64,000 nucleotides of DNA from Tolypothrix sp. FACHB-123. GTDB taxonomy: Bacteria; Cyanobacteriota; Cyanobacteriia; Cyanobacteriales; Nostocaceae. The DNA lies in the NCBI RefSeq assembly GCF_014697075.1, contig NZ_JACJRE010000008.1, positions 1-64,000 of the forward strand, read 5' to 3'. Positions 7,932 through 15,846 of the stretch are shown one piece after another. The notes under the pieces are model-generated. The model saw only the letters and a list, made by a program, of their open reading frames with translations, searched no databases and was not told where the DNA came from. Made by a program: the position numbers and the translations under genes. Position 1 is the stretch's first letter. Every line of letters starts with the position of its first letter.

Positions 7932-8832
7932 TTACTGTACGATGACGGGGGCTGTTAGAGGTAATTGTGGGAGTTTGGAAACCGACTTCCACTAAGGCTT
8001 GTTCAATATCTAAGTTGAAGTATTCATCTAAATAAGGTTCAGTACTTTTCAGTAGCGTCAAAATATAAGGTGGCATTTTGACGAAGGCTTCTGATTTGGG
8101 ATTCATGTCCATAATCCCTATGTGTCCGCCGGGACGTAGTAAACGCCGCGCTTCTGCAAAAATCTGCTTAGTGGGCGACTGGGGTAATTCATGACAAACC
8201 AGAAAAATGGAAACTAAATCAAAGGAAGCATCTGGTAATCCTGTGGTTTCGGCTGGTGCATGAACCCAGTTAATATTGGCGCGACGCTGTTGCGATCGAT
8301 ATTCCGCTACAGCTAAGAAGTAGGGCGATAAATCTAAACCGGTGATTTTGGCTTGGGGGTAAAGTTCTTGGAGAGCAAAGGTACTCATTCCCACACTGCA
8401 CCCGATATCTAAAATATCTTGTGGTGGATTAGGGATTTGATTTTTCAAGATATCGTGGTAATTTTGGCGCAATCTGACATCACCTTGCGCTTCAGCACCT
8501 TGCCAGATTTTCGCATGAACAGCATAAGCCGCAGGTTCTACCTCAAATGCCGCTTGCCAACTCATGTTGCCAGTTTCATAGGCGTGGAATGAGGTGAGGT
8601 AGTAGTCTGGGTAGGAAAGCTGGGGATTTTCTACTTTAGCTAATTCATTTGTCCAATCACGGGCTTGAAGTTGTTCTACTTCTTGCGTCCAAGATACGCC
8701 CATTTTCTCGGCGCGTTTAATCATCATCTGTCTGGCGCGGTGCTTGGCTAGGTTGGCTAAAGGCTTAATTGCCAGTACGCCATTTATCAAGTGGGAAGCT
8801 AAACCAGGAGCGTTATTTACAGCAGCAGTCAT
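7912..8832 (-). CDS. SAM-dependent class I methyltransferase
   Basis: A 306-residue protein with a Rossmann methyltransferase core from about residue 130: motif I DIGCSVGMSTFALQ, acidic loop ITGLDLSPYFLAVA, motif post-II SFDLVSIFLVCHEL and motif III RRLLRPGGHIGIMDMNP. The N-terminal 120 residues are helical and family-specific. The UbiE/COQ5-like core suggests a small molecule or lipid substrate, but nothing identifies it. It is the first gene of a two-gene minus-strand unit with the PrsW-like protease and overlaps it by 20 bases. Confidence 0.85.
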   Translation of the reverse strand: MTAAVNNAPGLASHLINGVLAIKPLANLAKHRARQMMIKRAEKMGVSWTQEVEQLQARDWTNELAKVENPQLSYPDYYLTSFHAYETGNMSWQAAFEVEPAAYAVHAKIWQGAEAQGDVRLRQNYHDILKNQIPNPPQDILDIGCSVGMSTFALQELYPQAKITGLDLSPYFLAVAEYRSQQRRANINWVHAPAETTGLPDASFDLVSIFLVCHELPQSPTKQIFAEARRLLRPGGHIGIMDMNPKSEAFVKMPPYILTLLKSTEPYLDEYFNLDIEQALVEVGFQTPTITSNSPRHRTVIAQVRG

Positions 8833-9075
8833 AGGATTAATTTGTGCTCAACAGCCTTTTTAACTTATGACATACTTGCTGTCCGCCAGTCTAGCAGCGG
8901 ATGTAATTATATAAATACCTGCTGCGAATGTTCAATTAACAACATAATAACTGTCTGAAAACAGGATGAAAGATATAAATTATTAGGCATGTAAAATTAG
9001 GCACTTATATCGACATACAATGCGATCGCATCGACTTGTAATGCTAATACATTACCTCGGCCATTCTTTCTTCAC

Positions 9076-9112
9076 CAATGCCCCATGCCCCATGCCCAAT
9101 GCCTAATGCCCC
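9076..9112. repeat. Heptameric short tandem repeat (ATGCCCC type)
   Basis: Five imperfect copies of ATGCCCC lie directly after the stop of the RTX protein gene. It is one of several short tandemly repeated repetitive sequences in the window, a class typical of heterocystous cyanobacteria. Confidence 0.8.
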
Positions 9113-9114
9113 AT

Positions 9115-11517
9115 TTACACATATATAATATTTTGTGCCGTTACTAAAACATCTTGCACCACTGCAATCAAATCGTTACCCCGATAGATTAATGAGTCCC
9201 AAATCGCTGCACTACCATAAGCAGTAGATTCATAGGTAAAAGTGTATTCATTAACATTAGTAGAGCCTTTTAACTGAATCACATCGCTTTGAGAAGCTTT
9301 AAAATCGGTGATTTTGGCATAACTGGGGCCAGTATACAGATAAGCTGATGGATCGCCGATAATAAATCTGTCTGCGCCACTATTACCCGTTAAAGTATCT
9401 ATTTCCGTGCTAGTTACTGAATAACCTCCGCCGCTGAGGGTATCATTGCCATAACCACCCTCAAGGAAGTCACTACCACTCTCGCCATAAAGTTTGTCGT
9501 TATTGCTACCACCTTTGAGGGTATCTGCATTATATCCACCATACAGGATATCGTTACCCGCACCGCCGATGAGCAAATCGTTACCGCCTCCACCGTTGAG
9601 AGAGTCATTGTCATCAAAACCCATCAGGGTATCATTTCCATTACCGCCATTGAGGGTATCGTTCCCTGTTTGCGGGCCGTGATTGGGATTGATAATTGCA
9701 GTAATTGGTACTTTAGCGTTAGCAGCAGCGACATCATCCCAAAGATAGCTGGTACTATACCAATTAGGATAGGCGTATAGTGGCAATAAAATGTTGAGGT
9801 TGCTAGCTGCTGGTAAAGAATCAATGTAATTAACCTGTTCTTCCCAATAAGAAGCTAGTCTATCCCAAGGATTTTTATCTGCACCATCGTCTGTAACGTA
9901 GATATACCCCACATTGCGGCTAACTGCAATATCTATATAGTTTTTCATCACCGCCGGATCGGTGACAGAATATATTAAGCTGGAGAATCGATCGGAGTTA
10001 TAGCCGCTAGCTGGAGTTGGTGCTGTAGTCCAACCGATTTGATTCTCAAAAATCACTAAATTAGCGTTGGGTAATTCCGACAAATAACGACTGTCTGGTT
10101 GAGTACCGTGATTGAGAATAACTTTGTCTAGTTTGCTGGTGTTGATGATATAGTCGTGTAACTCTTTGTAGTAGTTCAACTGACTGGCAGTATTAGCCGC
10201 TTCATCAAGAAAAATGCTATTGACGTTGTAATAGTCTTGGTATAAATCAATCTCGGCTTTAACTTCTTCAATATCGCGTTTACCGTAATTAGTCCAGACG
10301 TAACCTGCGATCGCAACACCAGCAGTTCGTAAATCCGCCAAACCTTGAATATAATCACTATTGGGGCTACTTCCCCCCTTTAACAACTCATTTTGCGCTG
10401 TTCCATTGAGTAAGTCATTACCCGCACCGCCAACAATTTCTACTTTATTGGTAGCTGCGAGGGAAACATAAATATTATCTACGCCAAAACCAACAATATC
10501 AGCATGACCATCGCCATTAACATCGGTGACTTGGCGAGGAGTTACATTTTGACTTGTCCAATTGCTATTAACTGTGTAGTTATTAATCCCGACAGTAGGA
10601 GTAGCAAAAGTACCATTACTCTTAGCTAGAGAAATATAAACTTTATCTTGAGCAAAACCAACAATATCAGCCCTTCCATCGCCATTTACATCCGCTAATT
10701 GACGGGGAGTAAGATTTTGACTAGTCCAATTCTTACTAGCTATAAAGTAGTTTTTAATACCTAGAATAGGATTAGCAAAAGTACCGTTACTTTGACCGAG
10801 AATTACCCAAACATCATTTGTCCCAAAACTGACAATATCAGCTCGTCCATCACCATTAACATCGCCAAGCAAGCGGGGATAAGCATCTTGACTAATTAAT
10901 CCCCCATCGTTTGTTGTCAAGCCAACAAAGGGATTACCAAAAGTACCATCGCTGTTAGCTAATGATACATAGACATTATTTAAGCCAAAACCAACAATAT
11001 CCGCCCGTCCATCGCCGTTAACATCCGCGAGTTGACGAGAATGGGTATCCTGACTCGTCCATCCACCATCATTAACTGTAAAGCTATCTGCGCGACCGAT
11101 AAAGGGATTGGCAAAAGTACCATTGCTGTTAGCTAATGAGACATAGACATTATCCAAGCCAAAACCGACAATATCAGCCCGTCCATCGCCATTAACATCA
11201 GCTAGCTGACGAGGGTAACGATCCTGCGTTGACCAACCGCCATCGTTAATTGTAAAGATATCCGAACGCGCAATCAACGGATTGGCAAAAGTACCATTAC
11301 TATTTCCGAGCGAAACTAACACATCATCTAGCCCAAAAGCCACAATATCAGCCCGTCCATCGCCGTTAACATCAGCTAATTGGCGAAAATAGCGATCCTG
11401 ATTTGTCCAACCGCCATCATTAATTGTCAAAATATCCGAACGCGCAATGATGGGTGAAGCAAAAAACGGTTCATTCCATAAGTATAATTTAGTACTATTT
11501 ACTCTTGGTGCAATCAT
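9115..11517 (-). CDS. FG-GAP / Spherulin-4-like / RTX secreted protein
   Basis: About 800 residues in three parts. Residues about 15-360 hold six FG-GAP/VCBS repeats of roughly 57 residues, each with DVNGDGRADIV-type calcium-binding loops, likely a beta-propeller. About 375-625 is a glycosidase-like barrel related to Spherulin-4 (GYVWTNYGKRDIEEV, IFLDEA, then LLPLYAYPNWYS and AIINPNHGP). About 630-720 are RTX nonapeptides (GGNGNDTLMG and similar), followed by a C-terminal segment with DFKASQSDVIQL as in type I secretion substrates. No N-terminal signal peptide is seen, consistent with type I export. The frame opens at TTG 11544, but ATG 11517 is the better start. The order of Spherulin-4 segments is unusual and is reported as a finding. 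Confidence 0.85.
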   Translation of the reverse strand: MIAPRVNSTKLYLWNEPFFASPIIARSDILTINDGGWTNQDRYFRQLADVNGDGRADIVAFGLDDVLVSLGNSNGTFANPLIARSDIFTINDGGWSTQDRYPRQLADVNGDGRADIVGFGLDNVYVSLANSNGTFANPFIGRADSFTVNDGGWTSQDTHSRQLADVNGDGRADIVGFGLNNVYVSLANSDGTFGNPFVGLTTNDGGLISQDAYPRLLGDVNGDGRADIVSFGTNDVWVILGQSNGTFANPILGIKNYFIASKNWTSQNLTPRQLADVNGDGRADIVGFAQDKVYISLAKSNGTFATPTVGINNYTVNSNWTSQNVTPRQVTDVNGDGHADIVGFGVDNIYVSLAATNKVEIVGGAGNDLLNGTAQNELLKGGSSPNSDYIQGLADLRTAGVAIAGYVWTNYGKRDIEEVKAEIDLYQDYYNVNSIFLDEAANTASQLNYYKELHDYIINTSKLDKVILNHGTQPDSRYLSELPNANLVIFENQIGWTTAPTPASGYNSDRFSSLIYSVTDPAVMKNYIDIAVSRNVGYIYVTDDGADKNPWDRLASYWEEQVNYIDSLPAASNLNILLPLYAYPNWYSTSYLWDDVAAANAKVPITAIINPNHGPQTGNDTLNGGNGNDTLMGFDDNDSLNGGGGNDLLIGGAGNDILYGGYNADTLKGGSNNDKLYGESGSDFLEGGYGNDTLSGGGYSVTSTEIDTLTGNSGADRFIIGDPSAYLYTGPSYAKITDFKASQSDVIQLKGSTNVNEYTFTYESTAYGSAAIWDSLIYRGNDLIAVVQDVLVTAQNIIYV

Positions 11518-12136
11518 ATTATTTTTATATTGATAAATCAGCAAACATCAAGCAATTTTAAAATAAACTTTTTCAAGAATTATATAATCATAAACGTTAA
11601 TTTGTAACCAAAAATTTTATTAAGGTTCAGGACATATTGAAATATTTTTAAGCTTGTAATTGATAAAATCTAGATTTTTTATCTGATTTCCAGCTTATTT
11701 TTACTATTATTGCTGCAAGCCCAAACCCTGATGCAGCATTACACCGATGGGGGGAAATGGCAGTGCCATGCCCCTACAATCTGCTTTAATTAATCAATTA
11801 TGGTTACTCATTTTTTGTCTTAGTTGAGGGTTTATCAACCTGATTTATGATTGATTCGATATTAAAATAATATAACTATCCAATAAATGTGTTTTTAAAG
11901 ACAATATTTGGTAATTTTGTCAATACTGAGATTAATTAGCCATTTCCTGGTTGAATAAAAATTTTATTACCATCAATTCCTCTGTAATCTCTTATCTCTG
12001 TGTTCTCTGTCTTGAAAAGTTCTGATGCCTGTGGCAACCCCTTCGGTGTACGGAGGAAACCTCCGCTCAGACTTTTCGCTGCGCCTCTGCGGTTAAATTA
12101 GTTTTAAACCACACAGACGCAGAGAGAGAATAGGTT
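11518..12136. other. Gene-free AT-rich stretch
   Basis: No supported ORF or RNA gene is seen between the two minus-strand genes. The right half carries an interspersed repeat (12014-12077) and a short palindrome, ATGGCAGTGCCAT, near 11757. The strand-specific promoter of the RTX gene is expected at about 11540-11640 but no clear boxes could be fixed. Confidence 0.6.
12014..12077. repeat. Interspersed foldback repeat
   Basis: GAAAAGTTCTG (12014-12024) pairs with CAGACTTTTC (12068-12077) with one bulge, and an inner perfect hairpin CGGAGG-AAA-CCTCCG lies at 12051-12065. The sequence style (ATGCCTGTGGCAACCCCTTCGG) resembles the small dispersed repeats common in Nostocales. Confidence 0.6.
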
Positions 12137-13741
12137 TTATTTTTCCGGGGGTAAATCGATACTGTAGAGAGTCTCCCCTTTCAAGTTATGCAACTCTACA
12201 GTCATCACCGTGGTGTAACTATTGATTTTGACTGTACCAAAAAACTGCAAACCTTCACTGGGTGGGCGATTTGCTTTCATCCCTGGGGGAATGCTGAGAA
12301 ACTTCACTTGGGGGCCAAAAGTATTGTCAAGTGTATTAGGGCCAAATGTCCCAGCGTTAAGAGGCCCGGCGACAAATTCCCAAAAAGGCTTAAAGTCAGT
12401 AAACACAGCTTTAGCGGGATCGTAATAATGAGCTGCGGCGTAATGTACGTCAGCTGTTAACCAAACAACATTCTTGATATGGTTGCGTTTAATAAACCGC
12501 AGTAAATCAGCTAGTTCGAGTTCTCTTCCTAAAGCTGGGCCATCTCCATTCGCCCAAGCTTCAAAATCAGTGCTACCATCACGTACTACAAGCCCTAAAG
12601 GCATATCGCTAGCAATTACTTTCCATTTAGCTTTAGATTGTTGTAATTGCTTTTTCAACCATCTTATTTGTTTACTGCCTAAAAATTCTGTGTCTTCACT
12701 TTGTACTGTTTGACGATTGGGGGTATTTTTCCCGCGATAGGTACGTTCGTCAAGCATGAAAATATCTAGTAATGGCCCATAGTTAAAAGAGCGATATATT
12801 CTTGTTGTGTCTTTTGGATCGCCATTAAAGCGAATGGGCATATATTCTAAAAATGCTTGTCTTCCTCTGGCTGCTAATACAGAAACATCTTTTTCTTGAT
12901 AACGAGTATCATTAATCGGCAGAATTTCCCCAGGATACCAATTGTTAGTAACTTCGTGGTCATCCCACTGGGAGAGAATGGGAACTTCAGCGTTAAAACG
13001 TCTGATGTTTTCATCCATTAAATTGTAGATATAATTGCCACGAAATTCATCAAGAGTTTCTGCTACTTTCGATTTTTCTGCTGTGGTGAGATTGTTCCAA
13101 ATTGTGCCGTCATCAAGGGTTACTTGTGATGGAATCGGGCCATCTGCGTAAATATTATCGCCAGAATGGATGAAAAAGTCGGGCTTCATTTTCCGCATGG
13201 TTTCATAAATTTTCATCCCGCCAAACTCAGGATTAATACCCCATCCTTGACCGGCTGTATCTCCACCCCAAGCAAAGAAAATATCTTGGCGATATCTGGA
13301 TGGAGTGCGGAAAGTTCCGGTAACTGGTGCGCTGGATATTTTTTTATCAGCTAAATTTTGGAAGATGACTCGATAGAATATTTGTTCGCCTTGGGGTAAG
13401 GTATCAAGACTTAGCCTAGCTGTAAAATCGCTATCTTTTAAGGCTACTGGCCCAATTAGCCGCCGCACTCGCCGGAAAGATTCGCTGGTTGAATATTCTA
13501 CAATCATCCGTGAGGGGCGATCGCTCTTACTCCAAATTATGGCACTATTACCGCTAATATCTCCGCAAGCTACGCCATAAGGTATGGTAGGACGCATCTT
13601 TTCTGATGTGATAATTGCAGGCGCTTGTCCGAAAACTCGTGATTGAGATACAAAATTACTAGCGATAATTCCCCCGCCTGTAGCAGCTGAAGCGAGTAAG
13701 AATTGGCGACGGTTTAACTTCACTGGAGGTTTAGATTCCAT
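12137..13741 (-). CDS. PhoD-like alkaline phosphatase (Tat-exported)
   Basis: A 534-residue metallophosphatase. The N terminus has a twin-arginine signal (LNRRQFLLASAATGGG, R11-R12), so it is exported folded to the periplasm. An N-terminal PhoD domain (about 45-140) is followed by the catalytic metallophosphatase domain with WGGDTAGQG, HSGDNIYADGP, SQWDDHEVTNNW and WLTADVHYAAAHY, which supply the iron/calcium ligands. PhoD enzymes release phosphate from mono- and diesters under phosphate limitation. A heptamer tandem repeat ends about two bases before the start codon and no Shine-Dalgarno or Pho box was recognised, so its regulation is open. Confidence 0.92.
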   Translation of the reverse strand: MESKPPVKLNRRQFLLASAATGGGIIASNFVSQSRVFGQAPAIITSEKMRPTIPYGVACGDISGNSAIIWSKSDRPSRMIVEYSTSESFRRVRRLIGPVALKDSDFTARLSLDTLPQGEQIFYRVIFQNLADKKISSAPVTGTFRTPSRYRQDIFFAWGGDTAGQGWGINPEFGGMKIYETMRKMKPDFFIHSGDNIYADGPIPSQVTLDDGTIWNNLTTAEKSKVAETLDEFRGNYIYNLMDENIRRFNAEVPILSQWDDHEVTNNWYPGEILPINDTRYQEKDVSVLAARGRQAFLEYMPIRFNGDPKDTTRIYRSFNYGPLLDIFMLDERTYRGKNTPNRQTVQSEDTEFLGSKQIRWLKKQLQQSKAKWKVIASDMPLGLVVRDGSTDFEAWANGDGPALGRELELADLLRFIKRNHIKNVVWLTADVHYAAAHYYDPAKAVFTDFKPFWEFVAGPLNAGTFGPNTLDNTFGPQVKFLSIPPGMKANRPPSEGLQFFGTVKINSYTTVMTVELHNLKGETLYSIDLPPEK

Positions 13742-13743
13742 AA

Positions 13744-13780
13744 TGTTAACTGTTGACTGTTGACGGTTGACTGTTGACAG
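13744..13780. repeat. Heptameric short tandem repeat (TTGACTG type)
   Basis: Five imperfect copies of a TTGACTG/TTGACGG heptamer immediately upstream of the phoD-like start codon. The same unit recurs at 15477-15503 and 18846-18880. Confidence 0.85.
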
Positions 13781-13999
13781 GTGAAACTGATAGTTTTCAC
13801 CACTGAAATAGGATGGACGGAGGAAATTTGATTAATTACAAAGTTGGAATTTATCACAATGTAGTAAGATGATTAGTAAATTTTCAGTTATCTAGAAGTT
13901 AAGGAAGAGAAGCATAGCAAATTTGGCGCGATCGCTTGAGGTGATAGAATGCGATCGCGCTCAATTTAATTAGTTACAAAAAATTGCGAAAATCTTAAA

Positions 14000-14401
14000 T
14001 TATTTTAAATTTGTGCCTCTAACGATTAGCTTTAACCATAGCCATCCTAAGCCACTACCAATAAAGTAATAAGGAAAATCTGCCCAAGTAAAAACGCTAC
14101 CAAATAATAATTTACCCCACCATAATGAACGTATCCATACTAAAAATGGTGGTTGCCATAATTGCAGAAATTCTAATAAGCAAGTAATTACCAATACCCA
14201 TAAGGGGATTTGCCAAACTGCTTTACGAGTAGGAATAAAGAGAAAGGCGAATAAGCACCAAAATATTTCATAAAAAATGCCGCCTACTTCTTGATTTAAC
14301 CACCAAACAGAATGGCGATAGTGACTGTATAAAAGTCCAATGGGGAGAACTACAGCTACAGATAGAATAGTTCGCCAGCGAATATTTCTGATAATTGCCA
14401 T
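14000..14401 (-). CDS. DUF2809-like membrane protein
   Basis: A 133-residue protein with four hydrophobic segments. The pattern SHYRHSVWWLNQEVGGIFYE, an acidic residue in a membrane helix (CLLEFLQLWQP), an arginine loop (VWIRSLWWGK) and WADFPYYFIGSGLG fits the DUF2809 family, whose function is unknown. It is monocistronic on the minus strand, 258 bases upstream of nothing but repeats and HIP1 sites. Confidence 0.65.
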   Translation of the reverse strand: MAIIRNIRWRTILSVAVVLPIGLLYSHYRHSVWWLNQEVGGIFYEIFWCLFAFLFIPTRKAVWQIPLWVLVITCLLEFLQLWQPPFLVWIRSLWWGKLLFGSVFTWADFPYYFIGSGLGWLWLKLIVRGTNLK

Positions 14402-14500
14402 TATTTGAGGATAAAAAATTAAACCCTATCCTGTGAATCAGGAAAGGGCACTGGGAACTTCATCAAAAACAATGAATTGTGGGAACAGTACAAAATCGAA

Positions 14501-14656
14501 TCAAAAAGCACCAATTAACACGCCGATAGTAAATAACACAAACACTCCCATTGCCATTAAGAAAATTGTGGGGTAGGGAGCATGATTAATCTTATCTAGG
14601 TATTGATTTCTTTGACGGTCTGCTTCAGTCAAGGGTTTAAAAGTCATTTCACGCAT
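14501..14656 (-). CDS. Small single-span membrane protein
   Basis: A 51-residue protein starting at ATG 14656, with GAGGGG correctly spaced upstream; the same frame can be opened at a TTG at 14722 without a ribosome site. The N-terminal half is charged (LTEADRQRNQYLDKINHAPYP) and the C-terminal half is one transmembrane helix ending in LIGAF. It resembles small thylakoid or cytoplasmic-membrane proteins of cyanobacteria, but no family is recognised. Confidence 0.6.
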   Translation of the reverse strand: MREMTFKPLTEADRQRNQYLDKINHAPYPTIFLMAMGVFVLFTIGVLIGAF

Positions 14657-15107
14657 GATACGATTCCCCTCTAGTACTTCAGTTCGTTTATAAACAGAAT
14701 CACTTCTGCTAACTATTTTCAATTAAAGTACATTTCTGATGAGAATTGCGAGCAATGATAAGAATATCTAGAAAAGTTTATCTAGATTAATTGATTACAA
14801 AAAACATTAAGCTTGGATATTAATTGACAAACTTCATTACAAATCTACAAAGATATTGAAGCTATTACTAACAAGACTATTACTAACAATATAGTTTAGC
14901 GCTTATGGTGCATAGCGCGATCGCATTACTGAAATTCAGTAAAACAAGTTGGGGGATTCCCCCAGCTTATAAACTTCCCCTAGCTGTCTAAGGCTGATTT
15001 TACAAGCTTTTCGGCTGTTTTATTCTCCATTGGCTTGGGGGAATTTCTTTGGCATATTCTCAAGATATAGATGAAACAGCTAAAACTTAAATATCACTCA
15101 GCCAATT
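14657..15107. other. Intergenic region with G-rich hairpin
   Basis: No gene is seen. AAGTTGGGGGA (14946-14956) pairs with TCCCCCAGCTT (14958-14968), giving a strong short hairpin. It lies between a minus-strand gene on the left and a plus-strand gene on the right, so both promoters should lie here. Confidence 0.5.
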
Positions 15108-15476
15108 ATGTTAAAACTTACCTACACCGAAAATAGCTTTACCTTAGAATATCTGGAAGCTGCTTTAGAAGATTGGGTGAATCAAAGAGTTACGCTAGCT
15201 TTGCATTCTGCAACTAATATTTACATTGAAGCTAGTCAAGCTGCATTTTTACTGCCATGTGAATCTGCGCGTTTGGTAGATTTAGAGAAGTTAAATCAAG
15301 CAAATATTGTAGATATTTGTCCTTGTGATGCTACAACTGTAGAAGTTATTCTCAAAGGTACTTGGATAGCTGCTCATCAAGATAGTGAAGTAGGTATTTT
15401 TGTGACTTCACTGAGCAAATCTGCGGAATTATTACTTGAGGGACTCGCGAAAACAAAACAATTCTGTTACGTTTGA
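15108..15476 (+). CDS. Hypothetical protein
   Basis: A 122-residue soluble protein with no signal peptide or membrane segment. The mix of strands and helices (LEYLEAALEDWVNQRVTLAL, TTVEVILKGTWIAAHQ, AELLLEGLAKTK) is compact. I do not recognise the family. It lies 370 bases upstream of, and on the same strand as, the vWA/Ro60-like gene; the two are separated by repeats, so linkage is uncertain. Confidence 0.65.
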   Translation: MLKLTYTENSFTLEYLEAALEDWVNQRVTLALHSATNIYIEASQAAFLLPCESARLVDLEKLNQANIVDICPCDATTVEVILKGTWIAAHQDSEVGIFVTSLSKSAELLLEGLAKTKQFCYV

Positions 15477-15503
15477 TTGTTGACTGTTGACTGTTGACTG
15501 TTA
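15477..15503. repeat. Heptameric short tandem repeat (TTGACTG type)
   Basis: Three to four copies of TTGACTG directly after the stop codon of the preceding gene. Confidence 0.8.
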
Positions 15504-15549
15504 ATAACATAAGAATTTGTTTTTTGAAGTTTTCTCAAGTTTTCAGTCT

Positions 15550-15634
15550 TGCTGTTCGCGGGACTTTGGTGTGACTTCCGAACCCGAACTGTGAATTCGT
15601 ACTAGCCAGTCGCGCCGCCTTTCCCCGAACAGCA
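15550..15634 (+). repeat. Structured 85-nt element, copy 1 (Y-RNA-like candidate)
   Basis: The ends pair as TGCTGTTCG (15550-15558) with CGAACAGCA (15626-15634). A single bulged C (15559) follows on the 5' strand, then GGG (15560-15562) with CCC (15623-15625). The second copy at 15718-15802 has the same length and layout with a compensatory C-G to T-A change. The position directly upstream of a Ro60-like gene and the terminal helix with a bulged C recall Y RNAs, but it may instead be a dispersed repeat. Confidence 0.5.
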
Positions 15635-15642
15635 CCCGAAAT

Positions 15643-15683
15643 AATTCGTAATTCGTAATTCGTAATTCGTAATTCGTAATTTT
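15643..15683. repeat. Octameric tandem repeat (AATTCGTA)
   Basis: About five copies of AATTCGTA directly after structured element 1. The same block follows element 2 at 15811-15842. Confidence 0.85.
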
Positions 15684-15717
15684 TTATAGGTTAAATTTTT
15701 ATCGAACTTTTTAGTCT

Positions 15718-15802
15718 TGCTGTTTGCGGGACTTAAGTATGACTTCCGTTCCAATTTGTTAAATTGCTCAACTAAGTCGTACTAATCTTTCCCCAAACAG
15801 CA
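15718..15802 (+). repeat. Structured 85-nt element, copy 2 (Y-RNA-like candidate)
   Basis: TGCTGTTTG (15718-15726) pairs with CAAACAGCA (15794-15802). A bulged C (15727) is again followed by GGG/CCC. The 67-nt interior has the same length as copy 1 but differs in much of its sequence. An inner pair GACTTA/TAAGTC is possible in this copy, with GACT/AGTC in copy 1. It ends 44 nt before the start codon of the vWA/Ro60-like gene. Confidence 0.5.
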
Positions 15803-15810
15803 CCCGAAAT

Positions 15811-15842
15811 AATTCGTAATTCGTAATTCGTAATTCGTAATT
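15811..15842. repeat. Octameric tandem repeat (AATTCGTA)
   Basis: Four copies of AATTCGTA between structured element 2 and the ATG at 15847. It fills the place where a Shine-Dalgarno would be expected. Confidence 0.85.
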
Positions 15843-15846
15843 TATT

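Noticed and set aside
13744-13780. Pho box upstream of the PhoD-like gene
   Set aside because: The 7-bp period does not match the 11-bp spaced direct repeats of cyanobacterial Pho boxes; the same heptamer occurs at unrelated genes.
14946-14968. Terminator of the small membrane protein gene
   Set aside because: That gene is on the minus strand and ends at 14501, so the hairpin lies upstream of it, not downstream.
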